Part shown: positions 8,901 to 23,700 of the stretch, piece by piece
How the letters are laid out: each line of letters opens with the position of its first letter
Numbering within the stretch: the stretch's first letter is position 1
Assembly: GCA_013396635.1 (NCBI GenBank)
Contig: WBMW01000795.1
Coordinates: 1,005,158-1,069,157, forward strand
Reading direction: 5' to 3'
DNA length: 64,000 nt
From: Penelope pileata
Taxonomy: Eukaryota > Chordata > Aves > Galliformes > Cracidae
The notes under the pieces: model-generated
What the model saw: the letters and a program-made list of their open reading frames with translations, nothing else
The model's database searches: none
Told to the model about the DNA's origin: nothing
Made by a program: the position numbers and the translations under genes

Positions 8901-11795
8901 CTCTTCCGCCGTTTTGCTTCTTCTACAGTAATGATCTGAGGCAAGAGAACAAGCGTTCAACCAAAAGCACAGCTCTTATGCTATCAGTCCTCTATCTAAG
9001 CAAACTAATTTAAAGCAACATACTCATTATCTGTCATCCTGCATGAAGCAAAACCACTGTATGGAATAGCTACATCAAGCACAGGCAGCCTTAAGAGGGA
9101 AATTCTCAAGTGGCAAGGCTTGAGACAGCATGGGTAGCACGGTCAGAATGTCTTCACAGCCCAGTGACCTCCCACTACTGTTGGGTCCTTTGGGATTAAT
9201 AAACATTGATGCGAGCAGGTGACAACGTGGTCAGTCTCAGACATACTTGGCCCCAAATGAGAAGGCAAAAGTGTACTGACTTCCACAGCACCCTACGCAC
9301 AGCTTTGCCTTGCAGGAATCTGAAGGAGGAGGACACAAGCTTCTTCAGTTTCTCTCGTGCAGCTACCTGAATATATTAGTTTTCTCAGGTGCTAATGCAT
9401 GAGAGTATGAAAAAGTTTTAAATTCCACTTCCTCTTTTTACTAAAACAGCAGCTTTTTCTTGTGTGTTTTTGTTTGTTATTGGTGTTTTTTGTTTTTGTA
9501 TACATAAACTGAAACAGTACGGTGAAGAACTACAAATGCAAATCAACTGAAACAGGTATTTTGCACTTGTATCAGGTAGGAAATGTACTGAGTAAGAATT
9601 TGAGCACCCAGTTTATGCAAGTTCTTGAAAATACCCATTATCAGAAAAGTCAAGGTCTTTATAACATTCTATATTGAGGATGATCAAACTCCTCTCTGGA
9701 AACTTCTATTTTCTTAAGACTTTATATGGAGAACACTTAATATTTTAAAGGGTGAGCCAATAGTCCTAAGTCAGGTTTGAATGTGAATACTTGTCAAATG
9801 AAGCACAGCCTTCTCTCCAGCAACTACAGGTAGGTCACGCTGCCTTTTCTGATAAAGCTGAGAACAAAACGAGAACGCAAGTCCATGCAGTTAACACTCG
9901 CCTATAGAAGTGTGCGGCAGCCCACAACGTGCTGAGAGACAGGACGCGCTCTGAGCCACGTGCAGCCCCGGCAGGCCATGGGAGCCGAAACAGGGGGCAA
10001 GGGAGGAGGAAAGCTGCGGCCCCCTCAGCGCACCTCTGGGCGCTCCAGGCACGGCACTCAGCCAGGTGAGGTGAGACAAGGCACACTGCACACTGCAGCG
10101 GGGCTTTATGCTGGGCTTAGGGCTCTGTGCCACCATGGCAAACAGGAAGCATCAGTGAGGGCTTAGAGGTAGGGCTGAGGAGAAAGAAAAGGGGAAGGAA
10201 GGAGGCCCAGCTACAAAACAACCAGGAAACCTTAAATCATTTTCCTTTTGTGAGTTTATTACCACAGCAGTCTTATCTTGGATGAGCAACCTCAAAACAT
10301 GGCTGCAGAGCACTCTGCACAGCTTCCACACAGGCTGCTACAAACACAGCTTCTGAACATCTCTCACAGTACACACAGGTTCAGTTTGCGCAACACCCCC
10401 ACGCCCTCATAATCGCTGCTTGAACTTGCAGGAGCCATCAGCAGCCAAAAAACACCTGGAGGTCCTACACACACCTTCCCTGTAGGCAAGAAAGCAAATT
10501 TGCTGGACAGACTCCAGGTGCAGGTTTAGCCCCACCACAAAGCACAGGAGGAACTTTCCATAAAGCCCCGGACTTGTGAGGAGCTCACTGTGGGTAGGAC
10601 AAAGCCCCACTGATGCCAGTCTCACTGAGCATCTCCAGTGGGACGAGAGCAAGGCGCTCTGCACTCACCCCTGTCCAGCCCACATCCATCCACAGGCACC
10701 AGGAGCAGGGCTGAGGGCAGCACCCTGAGCAGGGAGCCAGGCCCTCATGCTCCAGCACCTGCAGTGGGAGTTAGGCAAACAGGACAGGGCAAGATCCAGC
10801 CTGCGGGATTAATGCTCCGTGCCCCAGTGAAGCCAGGCAGGGTTTCTGCCGGTGGTACTGGAAGAAACATGCAGCTGCACCCTGACCCTACAGCCCAGGC
10901 TCAGGGAGACCGAGGACTGGATCCTCAGAGACTGGAGGGAATCTTGTGACGGAAATTGTTTCACGTGGCCAGTTTCATTGAAGGTTTGAACAGCAAAATT
11001 AGGCCAATTTAAGAATAAACAGACAAAAAACACAAAGCAACCGCCTCCCCTAGTTAAAGGAAAGGAAAATGTTAAAGGAAAATGGTCTTTCCACTTTTAT
11101 CCGTGTTCTTTTTCTACCTCCTAAATGTTTTTTCTTCCCTACCAACCATCCAGGCCATTATTTTTATCGTATATTTTTTTAATTGAATGAACATCTGTTT
11201 CATCTTAAAGCCGGAGTACCTAAACTCCTCTCTCAAACTTTAGGCTTCCCAGGAAGGGTGGGGGGGAAGTATCACAGTAAATCAACCAGCAATCTGTAGC
11301 AAAATACAACCAAACTTGCAGACATAGGCAACTACAGGAAAACTATTAACACAGTAGCAAACTGCAAGTCCACTCCAAACACATCTTCACCACAGATATA
11401 CCTAGTCTATAAATGCAGCTATTTTCACTTAATTGCAGCATATATTTGAAGCAAGTTTAGATTCAAAAATTGCATTAAAGTGATTTGTCAAATCAGATAT
11501 TCACAGACCACACAAAAGCAATAACAAATGAAAATAATCAACAGCTTCAGAAACTGAATCTGCAGTATCTCTTGAAGATTTTATGGCAATGAGAAAGCAA
11601 GCTACCTGAGGTGAAAATACTCTGTTTGAAATTCATCTGAGAACAGAGTTATTTTTCACTAGAACAAAGGAAGTACTGCATCACATCCATGCTATTCAAA
11701 TAGGGTGTTCAACATACCTTCACAAAAGGTTCCTCCTGGTCAGGTCTGGCACAGTAAAGAATTTGAATATTCAGTGGCATTTGTTGCCTCTTCAT
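5853..11795 (-). CDS. NCOA7: NCOA7 short TLDc-only isoform from an internal first exon
   Basis: Exons 11718-11795, 8807-8935, 8185-8337, 7620-7715, 6882-6955 and 5853-5988 join in phase to give 221 residues; the human short isoform has 219. The first exon encodes MKRQQMPLNIQILYC then ARPDQEEPFVK, aligning with human MRGQRLPLDIQIFYC then ARPDEEPFVK. The human short form is interferon-inducible, binds V-ATPase, promotes endolysosomal acidification and limits entry of endocytosed viruses. The product here lacks LysM, GRAM and the middle region and is essentially the TLDc domain with a short acidic linker. Expression in birds is inferred from conservation only. Confidence 0.88.
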
Positions 11796-14700
11796 TATCT
11801 ATTAGATTATTTTGCAGTAACTACTGTACTTTGTTGCTCCAGTGGCAAGAGATCCTGCCCACAAGCATGACAGACAGCCACTGCCCGTGACACACTGACA
11901 AAGTTGCTCATATGCTCCTCTGCAATTACACTTTCTATTTCCCCAAAAGGGAGAGTGAAAGTTTCACAGTCATCATGCCCAAATTTGGGCTTTCAACAGA
12001 TATTTCCTGGCAGACCTACTTTAAATTTTTGAAGCCTGAATATATTACAAACAAAAGAGACACACCTTAAAACTGTTTCCAGCTAATTCTTCTCCCAATG
12101 CATACTTAAACAAAACAATGAAAGGCAAGTTCCCAGTGTGGCTGGATCTTTCCCACCTCTGTTCTTTGGATCACTGGCCCTCCTCCTTCATTTTGAATTT
12201 GGGGAAATGCAAATAGCAACTGAAGAGTGAAATCAAGTGTACTACATGGCTGCACTCAGCTCTGAGCAAAACAAGGACTGAAGACTTTTTTCCCCTACAT
12301 CCTGCAGTTCACAAAGCACCAGCATCATGAAACTACACAACTTGAAAAATAAAAGCTACGTAGAATCAGAGATTATGTTGCTACATTTCAAATGGCAAGT
12401 CCCATTCCTGAGCTCTGTTTCTGAACATACTTTGAAAACAGAAATGTTTAAAAAACAGTGCAGTAGAATTTTTGGAACAAATTTAAGACAAATAATCAGA
12501 TCACTTTTTAAATCACCATCAAGCTACTTTCCACACAGAAAATTATCTAAATTTAAATTTATCACGTATCCTAACACTACAAGTTCTTCAGGGTTCATAG
12601 ATACAAGTAGAAAAAGGTATGTAAACCTATCTTCCTTAGAAACTAGGTTTGATATGCATGAGAGACAGGTAACAAACACAGGAACAGCCAGTAGTTAAAA
12701 CAGACTGCAAAAGTCCCCAGATGAGAAAGTCAAAGTCTGAGTATAAAACTTACCCATTTTACAACTAATATTTAAATTGCTGTGTGCAACTAAGAAGCAA
12801 GGGTCTGTCTGGTATGACAACATCGCACGCTAATCCATTTCAATGAGCACACAGGAGTCTGTGTTCATGTTCACATGTACTTGTGCTTTTTGGAGAATTT
12901 ATTAGTACATAACTACTATATTTATTAGCTCATAAATACTATAGCAACTTAGCAATGCTAACAACATACAGACGTATAATTTTGCAAAAGGCTATCACCA
13001 TACAACCAAACAACAAAACATCTGCAGTTTCAGGGGAGAAAAGGAGTACTGAAAGAAGATGAGCACATTTGTGAGACTGCTGCAAGGCTTGAAAAAGCAT
13101 CCATATGAAGCAAAAAACATCATAAAGAAACGTAAAAACTGTGAAAGGTGCAAGTGCTGAGACTCTGTTTAACAGAGGATGCATAGGTGATGTAAGCAAG
13201 GTTCATAAAGTGGCAGAGAGCACTCACCTCCCAGCTTTTAGTAGTGGGCTCACTGAAGAAGTTGTCTATCATATCAAGCTCCTCCTTTTCCACCACAACA
13301 AAACCTTGCTCTTTGGCATCTTTCCCATATATTTCTGGTGACCACTGAACAAAAAATGTGTACAAGTGATCCACCCTGTAAACAGAAGAGGAGGAGACAA
13401 CAGTTTTTCAGTGATCCATGAACACGGCACCATCACGTAGTACACAGATTTGATTCAGGGATAAAGAGGGGACAACCATACCCACCAGATACCCGTGTAC
13501 TACCCCCCCTCACACACCACATACAGCAATGGCTCCTTCCACCTAGTAGCCTGAAGTACTTTAAGGTTTCTCTGCTTTCCCTCCCTGTGATAGGTTTTTC
13601 TCCTTTTGTTATACACATGCTATACACATCATGGAAAGACTAAGTGGCTTGTTCAGTCCCGTACAACTCATATCAAGACAACCAATTGTTTGGTATTAAA
13701 TCATGCTCACAGAAGTGTGAAAACAAAAACAACCACACACCAAAAAAAACCCACAACACCGAGAAAATGCCACTCCTGTTTAATTATTTACTTTGACCTT
13801 CCGCATAAAACAAGCCGAAAGCGAAACCAACACAGCATTTCTACCTGCACTCTAAAACTTACAGAGGCTAATCACAAAACAATTCTTCACTCTGTTGTGA
13901 TAGTTAAAATGAGCAGTCACTGACAGCTGTTAATGACACCAGCAGTGTACGCACTTCCATAAACGTGGCCAAGTCTCAACTGCTTTCTTTAAAGAGGTGT
14001 TGTCTGACAATATCCATAACCAATGGAGAAACAATTACAATGAAATAATTATTTAGCATATTCCTTCAATCCAACAGATAGTGCTGACTGACAACATTAA
14101 AATGAGCATACATCCCAACAGGAATGCGTTAGTGAATCACTGCACAAGAAGCTGAGTGGCCAGCAGAAATTAAGCCCTAATTAAAGAGGGCAGACAGAAA
14201 GACAGTAAGTATTTTTGATGCAGGATCTTTCTCCAGTTCTTCACCAGAGATTCCCCTGCTAATTCCTTGATAAATACAAGTAAAATCTTAGTGAATCCTA
14301 GACACTTGCACGTTATATATCATGTTACTTGGATTTATAGTACATGCACAAACATCTTAATACAAATCTTAAAACATTTGGATTCTTGCACTGTTAGATT
14401 ATGTAAATATAATTCCAGAGATTTTTTTTACAATTGAGTCTGTTTTTTGTTCTGCGCTCCTACCAATAAGGGCTACAGATGTTAGTTCTAACTGCAGGAA
14501 CTAACAGAATCACAGAATCCTTAGAGTTAGAAGGGACCTTTAAAGGCCATCCAGTCCAACTCCCCTGCAACGTACAGGGACATCTACAGCTAGATCAGGT
14601 TGCTCAGATCTTGGTCCAGCCTGACCCTGAGCATCTCCAGGGACAGGGCTTCCACCACCTCTCTGGGCAACCTGCTCCGGTGCTTCACCACCCTTAGTGT

Positions 14701-17700
14701 AAAAAACTTTTCCCTTAAATCTAACCTAAATCTCCTCTCTTTCAGCTTGAAGCCATTCCCACTTGTCCTATCCCCACAGACTCTGCTAAACAGTCTGTCC
14801 CCCTCTTTCTTATAGCTCCCCTTTAGATATTTAAAGGATATTATTGAAAATAATAGTCCTACAATTGTTACCTTTTCATGATAGCTACATTAATTCCTAG
14901 TCAAAGTAAAATACTGGGGGGTCTTAACTCACTTTCACCTCAAGAAATTTGGCTCTAATTTCCACTACCCACATAAAGAGTAAAGGACTGACTTTGCTGC
15001 ATCACATCCTTTTAACCATGAAAAAGGAACAAATTAGCATTGCCATCAGCTTTTTCTTTTCTTTGCGCATTCACAAATGTTTCCATGGTGTATGGCTGCT
15101 AGATGACCTAGCTGAATTTATATTTCTGTTATCAAATAAGAATTGTGGCTATGAAACATTTTTAAGACATACAACCACATACAGCTCTACCCAGCACTAC
15201 TTTCTATGGTATCTACAGCATCCTTTCACCACAAACAAGCAGCGTAGCTAACATAGGTATAAGAAGTAAAAATTTCAGCTGCTGTTCATAACTCTGCAGC
15301 TACACACATAAATAAGAGAGAGATCAAGGTAGTAACACACAATCAATCAGTCCTCCGGATAACTCCAGACAATAATTGCTGGAAAAGGGTCACACTCCCC
15401 ATTGTTAAGGGATCCCTCTTCTTTGTGAGAAGCCATGTTACTGCTTACAGACTTGCACAGATCTAAAATTTGTGATCTGTGGAACACATTTCTGAAAGCT
15501 GTATCATCTACTTTTAGTTAAGACCTTTTCCTCTAACTGCATTTTTCCCACATCAATAGCTGACACTTAGTGTGCTCTGCTCCTCTCTGCTTGCTTCACA
15601 GATACTTCAGAAAGAGCAGTACAATAGTCTTCTCACTAACTAATTTGAGTTTTAATTGGAAGAGACATTTAATTCGAGCACTGTCTATTTTATGTGCAGT
15701 AGGCTTAGTCTGAGAAGCTAACTACTTAATTCCTACAAATCAAGAACAAGTGATAGTGGCTGCTGTTATCTGGCTAAGACCAATCTGAAAGCACGTTCAT
15801 GCGGGTGGGTGGAGAAGAGCAGAATGCTCTTATCTCAGAATCACAGAACAGATGTAGGTGGTAAGGCACTTCTGAAGAGCATCTAGTCCAAATTCTGCTC
15901 AAAGTAGAGCTAACTTCCAAGTTTGTGCAGCTTGCTCAGCCTTGTCCACCTGCAGTTTTGAAAATTCCAACAGATTCCACAACCTCCCTGTGCAATATCT
16001 TCCGTATATAACCAAAGGAATGTATTTTCCTCTCTTGCATCTAATCAGAATTTCCCTTGATGTATGCAGCATGTCATCCGCAAAGGGTCTGCCTCAACCT
16101 TTTCAGAAGAAAAGAAAAATAACCACTTCCAAGCTGCTTGCTTCTTTCTTCCTTATGAGAGCCAGCAAGAAGTAAAGCATTCGTTACCTCAAAGAAAATA
16201 CACGCTGATTTATGTTGAGTTTGTTCCCGGCTTCTTCACCTCCCTTTCTGCAGAGCTGCTCCCCAGGCCATCTGTCATCAGACTCTCACCACAGGGGCTG
16301 CTCCACCCAGGATGTACAACTTTGTGTTTGCCTTTTCTGAATTTCCTGACATTTCTGTCAGCCCGCTGCACCTCCTTCTTGGGGTCCCTCTGAATGGCAG
16401 CCCTGCTCTCCAGTGTATGAACACTCCCTAGATTTGGTGTCATTCTCCAAAATGACAAGGATGCATTCTATCCCATTGTCCACATCCTTGATGAAGACAT
16501 TAAATAGTATCAATTGCCAAGGAATATCACTTGCACCTGACTGCCACTTAGACTAGCTATCGGTGCCGAGTCCAACAGTCCAGTTTTTCACCTACCTTAT
16601 TGTCTGCCTGTCCAGACTACATTTCTCCAATTTGGCTGTAACAATACTATAGGAGATTGTACTGAAACCCTTACTGAGGACATGGTTAACAACACCTCTT
16701 GCTGTCTCCTTGTTCCTCAGAGCTTACCATCTCAGAACAGAAAAGCTATGTAGCTGGTACAACACAGTCTGCCCTTGTTAAATCTATGGTGGCTGTTCCT
16801 GATCATTTCTTGCCCTCCTCATTCCTGGAAATGGCTTCCATAAGGACCTGCATCACAGTGTTCCCAGGGGCTGAGGTGAAGCCAACTGGCCCTTGCTCCC
16901 ACAGATTGTTCTTGATTTTTATGAAGATAGTTGCAGTAATTGTCTTTCCAATTATTGTTACCTTTCAAGGGAAGACAGAAAGCAGCTCTGTAATAACATC
17001 AGCCAGCTGCGTCAGTACACTCAGAATATTTCCTGTCAGGCCCCATGGTCCTGTATATGCTCAGTTTCTTTAAGTAATCTATAACTAAGTTTTCCTCTAC
17101 TATAGGCAGATACTAAATAAATCCAGGCACTCCAGATTTAAGAAGTGATAACATAAAATGAGAAATAGGTAACTGCAGAAGTTAGGTCATTCTGAAAGGG
17201 GAAGAAAAGCATCCCTTCTGTGTTCATAAAATTGTAACATCATGTATTGACCAAAAAAAATTGAAGACAATTTTTAAATTGAAATACCATTGCTTGAGGA
17301 GCTCTCTCTTACAGCCAACCTGGCAGCTGCAAAGAAACGTATCCTAGATGTCAGTAGCAGTTTTGGTGATCACGTGCTTATAAGCATGTGGTATACTAAC
17401 AAGAAAAATCAATAAAGCAAACTGCTTGGAAAGGACCAACATCAGAAGCCTATAGTTAATAATTTAAAAAATCTCCAGGAGACACAAATCAGAAATGAAA
17501 GACGAAACCCTGACTAAAGAAAGAGGAAAAAAATGGGAAAAGCACCCTTGCTGCAGACTGGTTAAAAGGAAAGTGAATGTGCTTACAAGTATATTCATAG
17601 CAACATACACACAGAGGAACAAAACAAATATAAAATAAAAAGTTTACAGTGAAGAATAAGAACTCAGTAGAAAATTTATTTTGGAGAGTAAAAAACAAAA

Positions 17701-20700
17701 CTTCAAAATCATGACAGCAAAGCCAGAGGTGTTAGAGATTTTTTAAGCACTTCACGAGCAACTCAAATCCTTAAAATTGTATTGGCTGTACTTGTTAATA
17801 AGAAAGCAAGTTACCAATAGTCATCTGAAAAAGGAAATCCGTACAGACAGGTACCTAAATTGTTTTAAAATATCTCCAGATGCAGAGATCAGCAGCCTCT
17901 GTAACAGGAAGGGCTTTTACCCTGGGGACAGAAGGGTGCACCCCCACCAGAACTCTGTAACACTCTGTAAACTCTTTTTGTGCCTTGTTTCTCTCCTGAG
18001 CTGAGCAGGGATCACGCAATTGCCATCTGCAATGCCACAGAGCACGAGAACAAGCAGCATAACATGACTGACCCATAATAAGCACTTTTATTTTCTTTGA
18101 TATTATTTTCATATAACAGGTAGCTCAGAGACAGTATTTTAGCCATTCTAAATCAAAAATATTTATACTCATTTATACTCAAACATTTCACATCAGAACA
18201 GCTTGTTTGTTTTTCTTACGGCTGGGATTGGAGTCCAAAACAACAACAAAACAATTCATTTTGTTTCTTAACAAAAGAAAATGTAAACAGCTAAATATTT
18301 TTCAATCTGAAAAAAGTCTGTCAGAAGCAATACAATTATTGCTGATAAAATCAGGATAAGACAAAAGCTTGGTGGAGTATTTATGCCAGTGCATTCCTTA
18401 GTAAACTGGGCACAATCAGACGTACATGAATGTACAAAGATAATCTGAAAGGAATCTAAGTCTACGTTACCTATTCCATTCCATTAACAAGAGCATTGAA
18501 AAGTGACTTCACCTTGAAGACCTTCTGAATCATCATTCCTTTATGCAAATAAATCTCTGTGTAAGTGCATAAAAGCATTATGCAAGTATTGACTCCAGCT
18601 GGGTATGCTTTAAGTTCTTCCAGATCTCATCTTCTACCATATTAAATGTTTTATGCACTAGATACAAAGAGAAGTCACAGCAAAGCAACATCATGCTCTA
18701 CCAAAAAACCAGAAACAATAACAAAAGAAAACCAACCTCACAAGTCCCTAAACCAAAACCAAACCAACAAAAATCAATGAGGTAGAAAGCTAAGACTCAA
18801 AAAATGATGCAAGGCTCAAACCCTGCTGTTTCCTCCTTCAGAATTCTGCCTGCTCTCACAAAAAGAAGATTCCAAGAAAGTGGATGCTCTCTTAGCAGCA
18901 TTGCAGCATGACGTCTTCTTACATTAATATTCATTCATTAACCAAACCTGTCAGCCAAATTTATATTAGATAACCAACAAGACTTACTACTTGACTGAGG
19001 AACTTATCAATGCTAAAATGAGGAAATTATTTGTTAGGATACAAGTTTGTAAAGGAAGAAATTCTGTGTTAGTATCTTTGCCCCAGCACAATACATCTTC
19101 CTCTGCAAGAGCTTAAGGAAATCTATGAGTGACATCCTCACCTACCACTGCTACTTAAAATCCTCCAAGTTAGAAAATCTACATTCCATTAAATGTCCTT
19201 AAGCACAAAACCACAAGAGCACACACAGACTTACCCTCTAACACCATAAGCTACACCCATTGCAAGACTTCTCAGCAAAAGAATGGATCTTCTCATTAGT
19301 GCCCAAGAGCACAAGTGCCTCTCTGCTCAGAGGAACAGTTAATGTGATGAGAAGCTGCCCTAGCCTTGGTGATCTTTATATAAGGCAACTAGAGATGCTC
19401 ATCTCCCACATGACGTGCTAAGGCAAATGCCTCTGTGATTAAGCAAAGCTGCACAGAGCAGCCCCAGAGTCACGGATAAATGCAGCTGCATTGCTCGGGG
19501 GTCATGAGTGACACACACTGGGCCACTCTCAGTGCCCTGTATCCCACAGATCAGGAGAGAAGAACCAGAGCAGCAGGCAAAAGGAAGACAAGATTTAAGA
19601 CTTATTAACACCCTCCATAAAGAATATCATCCTAGAACTTCCCTCTGTGTATTAGTAATGTTTATGGTGGCTCTCATAAAAAACAAAATATCACACAGAA
19701 AAGCAAAACAAACAAATTACACAAAAGAAAAGACTTTTAAAAGGTGGGTGTCCCCCACCCCCTACAATGTTGTTTTACCAAAGTCTGCCAAGGACATGAA
19801 AGCAGCAGACTGTTTACACAAGGAACAGCAACTCTGCTGGGAACAGCAGATTACAAGGCTCAGGGTGAAGACAGAGCCATTTTCGCAACTGATTACAGGA
19901 GTTGTTTTAACAGCAAACAGTAATAGGTCATAGAAAAAGACAATTAAATGAAAATCAGATTTAACGTGATTATAGACATGCACACTAATTTCTTTACAAT
20001 CTCACTTTTTTTTTTTGATTGCTACAAATGGTGAAAACTCTGCACAAGTCACAGTGATTGCGCTGGACACGAAGTGTTTTATTTATGCTGCTTCATGGCC
20101 AATAAGACAAGAAAGGTATTTTGGTATACGTAAATATATTCTGCATTCAGACTATTTTTAAATTTAGCATGTTATTTTTGATATATTGCACCAACAAGAC
20201 ATTGCAGATCTATCCTGAATGGCCTGTTCTCCATGATTCCCTCAAGATGCAACACCAATAGTTACCTACTTTGTAATACTGGTACAAACAGTGCCGGTGA
20301 GCAGGAAGCCATATGTTTTGCTTTGGGATGCATCTGAGACTTTAAAGAAAACACTGACTTCTTAGGCAAATCTATCTCTTGCATTAAAATGATGGAGTGG
20401 GTCTCAATTTTTGTCCCAAGTTCTGTGCAACCTTTTAAGCATCCACGTGGCGTTCAAAGAGGCACGTATGAATAGCACAAGAATGGCCCAATCTTACCAC
20501 ATTCACCGCTCATTCTGATAAAGACCCAAGCAGCAGATGTGACAGCAAAGATTTGCCTTGTCAGCAAACATGACCAAATAATGCAACAGCTCACTTCAGA
20601 AATTACTTTTACCGTTCTGAAGACTGAAGTATAAGCCAATTGTCAATGCTTAAGTTCATACACGAATTAGGTCCCCTCTGAAAATTTCTGCTTATAAGAT

Positions 20701-23700
20701 GACGAGTGCAGAAGCTACTTTCCAAGTTTGTGTTAAGAAGTTAAACAGATTTAGCTGTTACACAAAACTATGATTAGAGGTGGCCTCAGTCCAGTGGCTT
20801 TATTCAGCTTTAGATACGCTATCTCCAAAGTGACAACTGACCTTGTGCTGTATTACAGCATCACTCCAACCCCTTGAAGTATTTACTCATACTCCAAACT
20901 AGAATTTTCTAAACCCACACTTTTGAAATCCCTGAGGAGCCAAGGACCATGTTCAGCAGATAGCAAGCAAACCAGAAGCTACCTTGAGCTACACTCCTGA
21001 TGGGCACATTCCAGTTGGATTAAACCTCCCCCCCTTCAGCCCACGACAGCAACTTCCACACTCCTGGTCTGCCTAAAACACTCATTTCTAAAATATATGA
21101 AATAAACACTTTAATTAATACATATGCTACAAAACTGAAAACAACATATTCCGAAAAATTATTTAAAAAAATTGACTGCATCTTAAAAAGACACCTCTGA
21201 GGTTTAGTAACTCATTCAGTTAGAAATCTCTCCCTTTTCAACTGTACATCCTTTGCTCACATTAAGTACCTTATTTATTTCTATTTTTATTTTTAAAAAA
21301 AAAATAAAAAACCACTGGCACCACAGTGGATTCCTTGCCACTTTTGCAACTTTTCCAAATTCCCCATCTCCCAGACTACGGCCAAAACCCAGACAATCCC
21401 CAAGTGCTTTTATCATGAGCTAGCAGCACATATACCACTCTTTCATCCTCCACGTGGGGGATGGGGTCCTGGGTAACCTGATCTAGTACCTAATCTGGAG
21501 GTTGGTGGCCCTGCCCGTGGCAAGGGGGTTAGAACCTGATGATCTTTGGGGTGCCTTCCAACCTGGGCCATTCTATGATTCTGTGTGGCACTCAGTGCCT
21601 TCTTTCTCACTGAAACTGTACTGGAGCAGCAACAAATATTCCTTTTTATCTCTGGCATGCAACAAAACAAGGATACCTCTCTCCTCTTCTCAACATCCTT
21701 GCTGCATTTGATACCTTAGACCACACAAATGAAGTCGAACTCAACTATAGAAAGCACTGCACCTTTAAAATTACACTGTGCTGCAGCTTACCTTTCCCGA
21801 GGAACAGCGAACCAGTACTCTGGTTGCTTTATCTTTTTACTGTATTGTTGAGACATGGTGGTGCTCTGAGACACAAAGGACTTTCTCATGGGTTTGCCTA
21901 CTTTAATGCACAGAAACATTGGAGGAGTCTTGCTCTTCTCCTCTTTTGAAGGAAGCATATCTGAACAAGAGACAGAAGAAACAGGCTGTTTACAGGACAC
22001 TACAGGAACCGCAACTGATAAAGTATTGGCACAGAGATCAATAACCTTATACAAAGAAAGACTCAATTATCATACACAGAATTAAACCTGACACGTCACT
22101 TCATAGCAAAACTGGTTTAATAAATCCTTGTTCATTCTAAATTGTATTTATTTATTCCCATTTCATCAGGACTGTATCCTCCTCAGTTGCAGAGCAGAGT
22201 ACGACATAGCACTGTAAATGAAATCAGTAAGATGATCGGGCCGGGTACAAACTGCAGCATGAAGCAGGCAAGGAAGGGGGAGCGCAGGAGAAGACCTTGA
22301 CTACCTCTGTCACCACAGCCAGCCCGACAAACCACACCACAGGCAAAGGGTAACGCAAGTCCTGTCTTGTCTCCTGCTAGATCCCTCATTCCTACTCCAG
22401 TGTTTGAATGGGTCCAGGAAAGCGATCCAGCCAGAGTAACTTCACACATCAAGCCCAATCAGATCCTCAGCTGTGACGGTCAGACAGCCATACCAACACC
22501 TTTTGTCTGCGCAGGACAGGGTTAAGCATAAGAGTGGTTTGAATTTCTTAAAATGCTAGTTTGACAACAAAAAAAAAAAAAAAAGTTGTTTATCAAAAGG
22601 TAACCCCAATCACACTGAAGTTGCTACAAGCATTTTAGAAGTATATATACAGCCATCTTCTGTTGTTTTTCAGTGTTTTTTTTTTCTATGATGACTTTTT
22701 TTCGGTGATGAGAACAATCACCAAATACAACTAGTGAGACATAGGAAAAGGGAAAATTATTTTAAGAGCAATTGTTTTTAAAATAAAGACTTCCACTCTG
22801 TCTTCCATCACCTGATATTAATCAGGGAACATGCCTTTTAGCTCACTAAGCTAACACTGGGATGGACTAGTGCTCAGATGTCCTGGGTAGTAGTAGGAAT
22901 AGCAGTATGTGAATGTGCTAAAGTGAGATTTCATTTTGTCACATGCTTTCCAGTAACTTCCTGAATTTTATTCACAATAAACCACTCGCTAATCAAAAAA
23001 AAAAAGGATCAGTAAGACTCTACATGTACTCCTCTTTAACACTTCCATAAGGGTTTCCATAGCATCAGTGACACTAGAAAGATGCACTGTCAAGATTACT
23101 TAGGCATCCACTTTATAACAATGCACTACTTAGGATTCTATAAGAAATACATTGACCAACTGCACTGAAGCAGCAGAAGTTATCAATAAGGAGTGACAGT
23201 TCCTGTGCCACGATGTGTCCCTGTCAATATTCCAGCTGGATTCCAAGGACGTTTTACTGTCCTTCTTAAAGCCAGTAAACTGCAGCAAGGTTTATATGAG
23301 GTGAGGTTTATATAAAAAGTAATCACTGAATATGGAACGAGAACACAAGCTACTTACTAAACTAGAAGCTTTGGGAGTTGAAAGGTGTGTTTTTTTCTTA
23401 TAAATATCAGAAAATGTAAAATTGTAATATATGATAGTTTAAAAAAAAAAAAGAGAGACCAAATATTACATATAGAAAGATGAAATTCAGAGCAGAAGGA
23501 TATCAACTCAAAGGTTACCGTCAAAGTGCTGCCCAAGTCTCAGAGGAAACAAGGATAACCAGAGACCTACCTTCAATTGGCACTTGAATTTTCTGCAGCA
23601 GCCACAGTCTGATCTCTGATTGATTGTCTAACTGTGTTTCTTGACAGGTCTTGTCTACAGCTGGTACTAACGAAGAGTCCACAGACTCTTTGAGATCCTT

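Larger units (their letters stand above)
13376..21791 (-). other. NCOA7: NCOA7 8.4-kb intron
   Basis: AT-rich intron with three CR1 LINE remnants (14504-14840, 15835-17107 and 21441-21591). No coding exon or RNA gene was found. Plus-strand open frames such as 19508-19933 have no recognisable similarity. Confidence 0.7.

Noticed and set aside
18151..18185. ATTTATACTC direct repeat as a functional repeat array
   Set aside because: Only two adjacent units in AT-rich intron; ordinary low-complexity sequence.
19508..19933. 141-codon plus-strand open frame
   Set aside because: No recognisable motif, intronic and antisense; composition is like the surrounding non-coding sequence.
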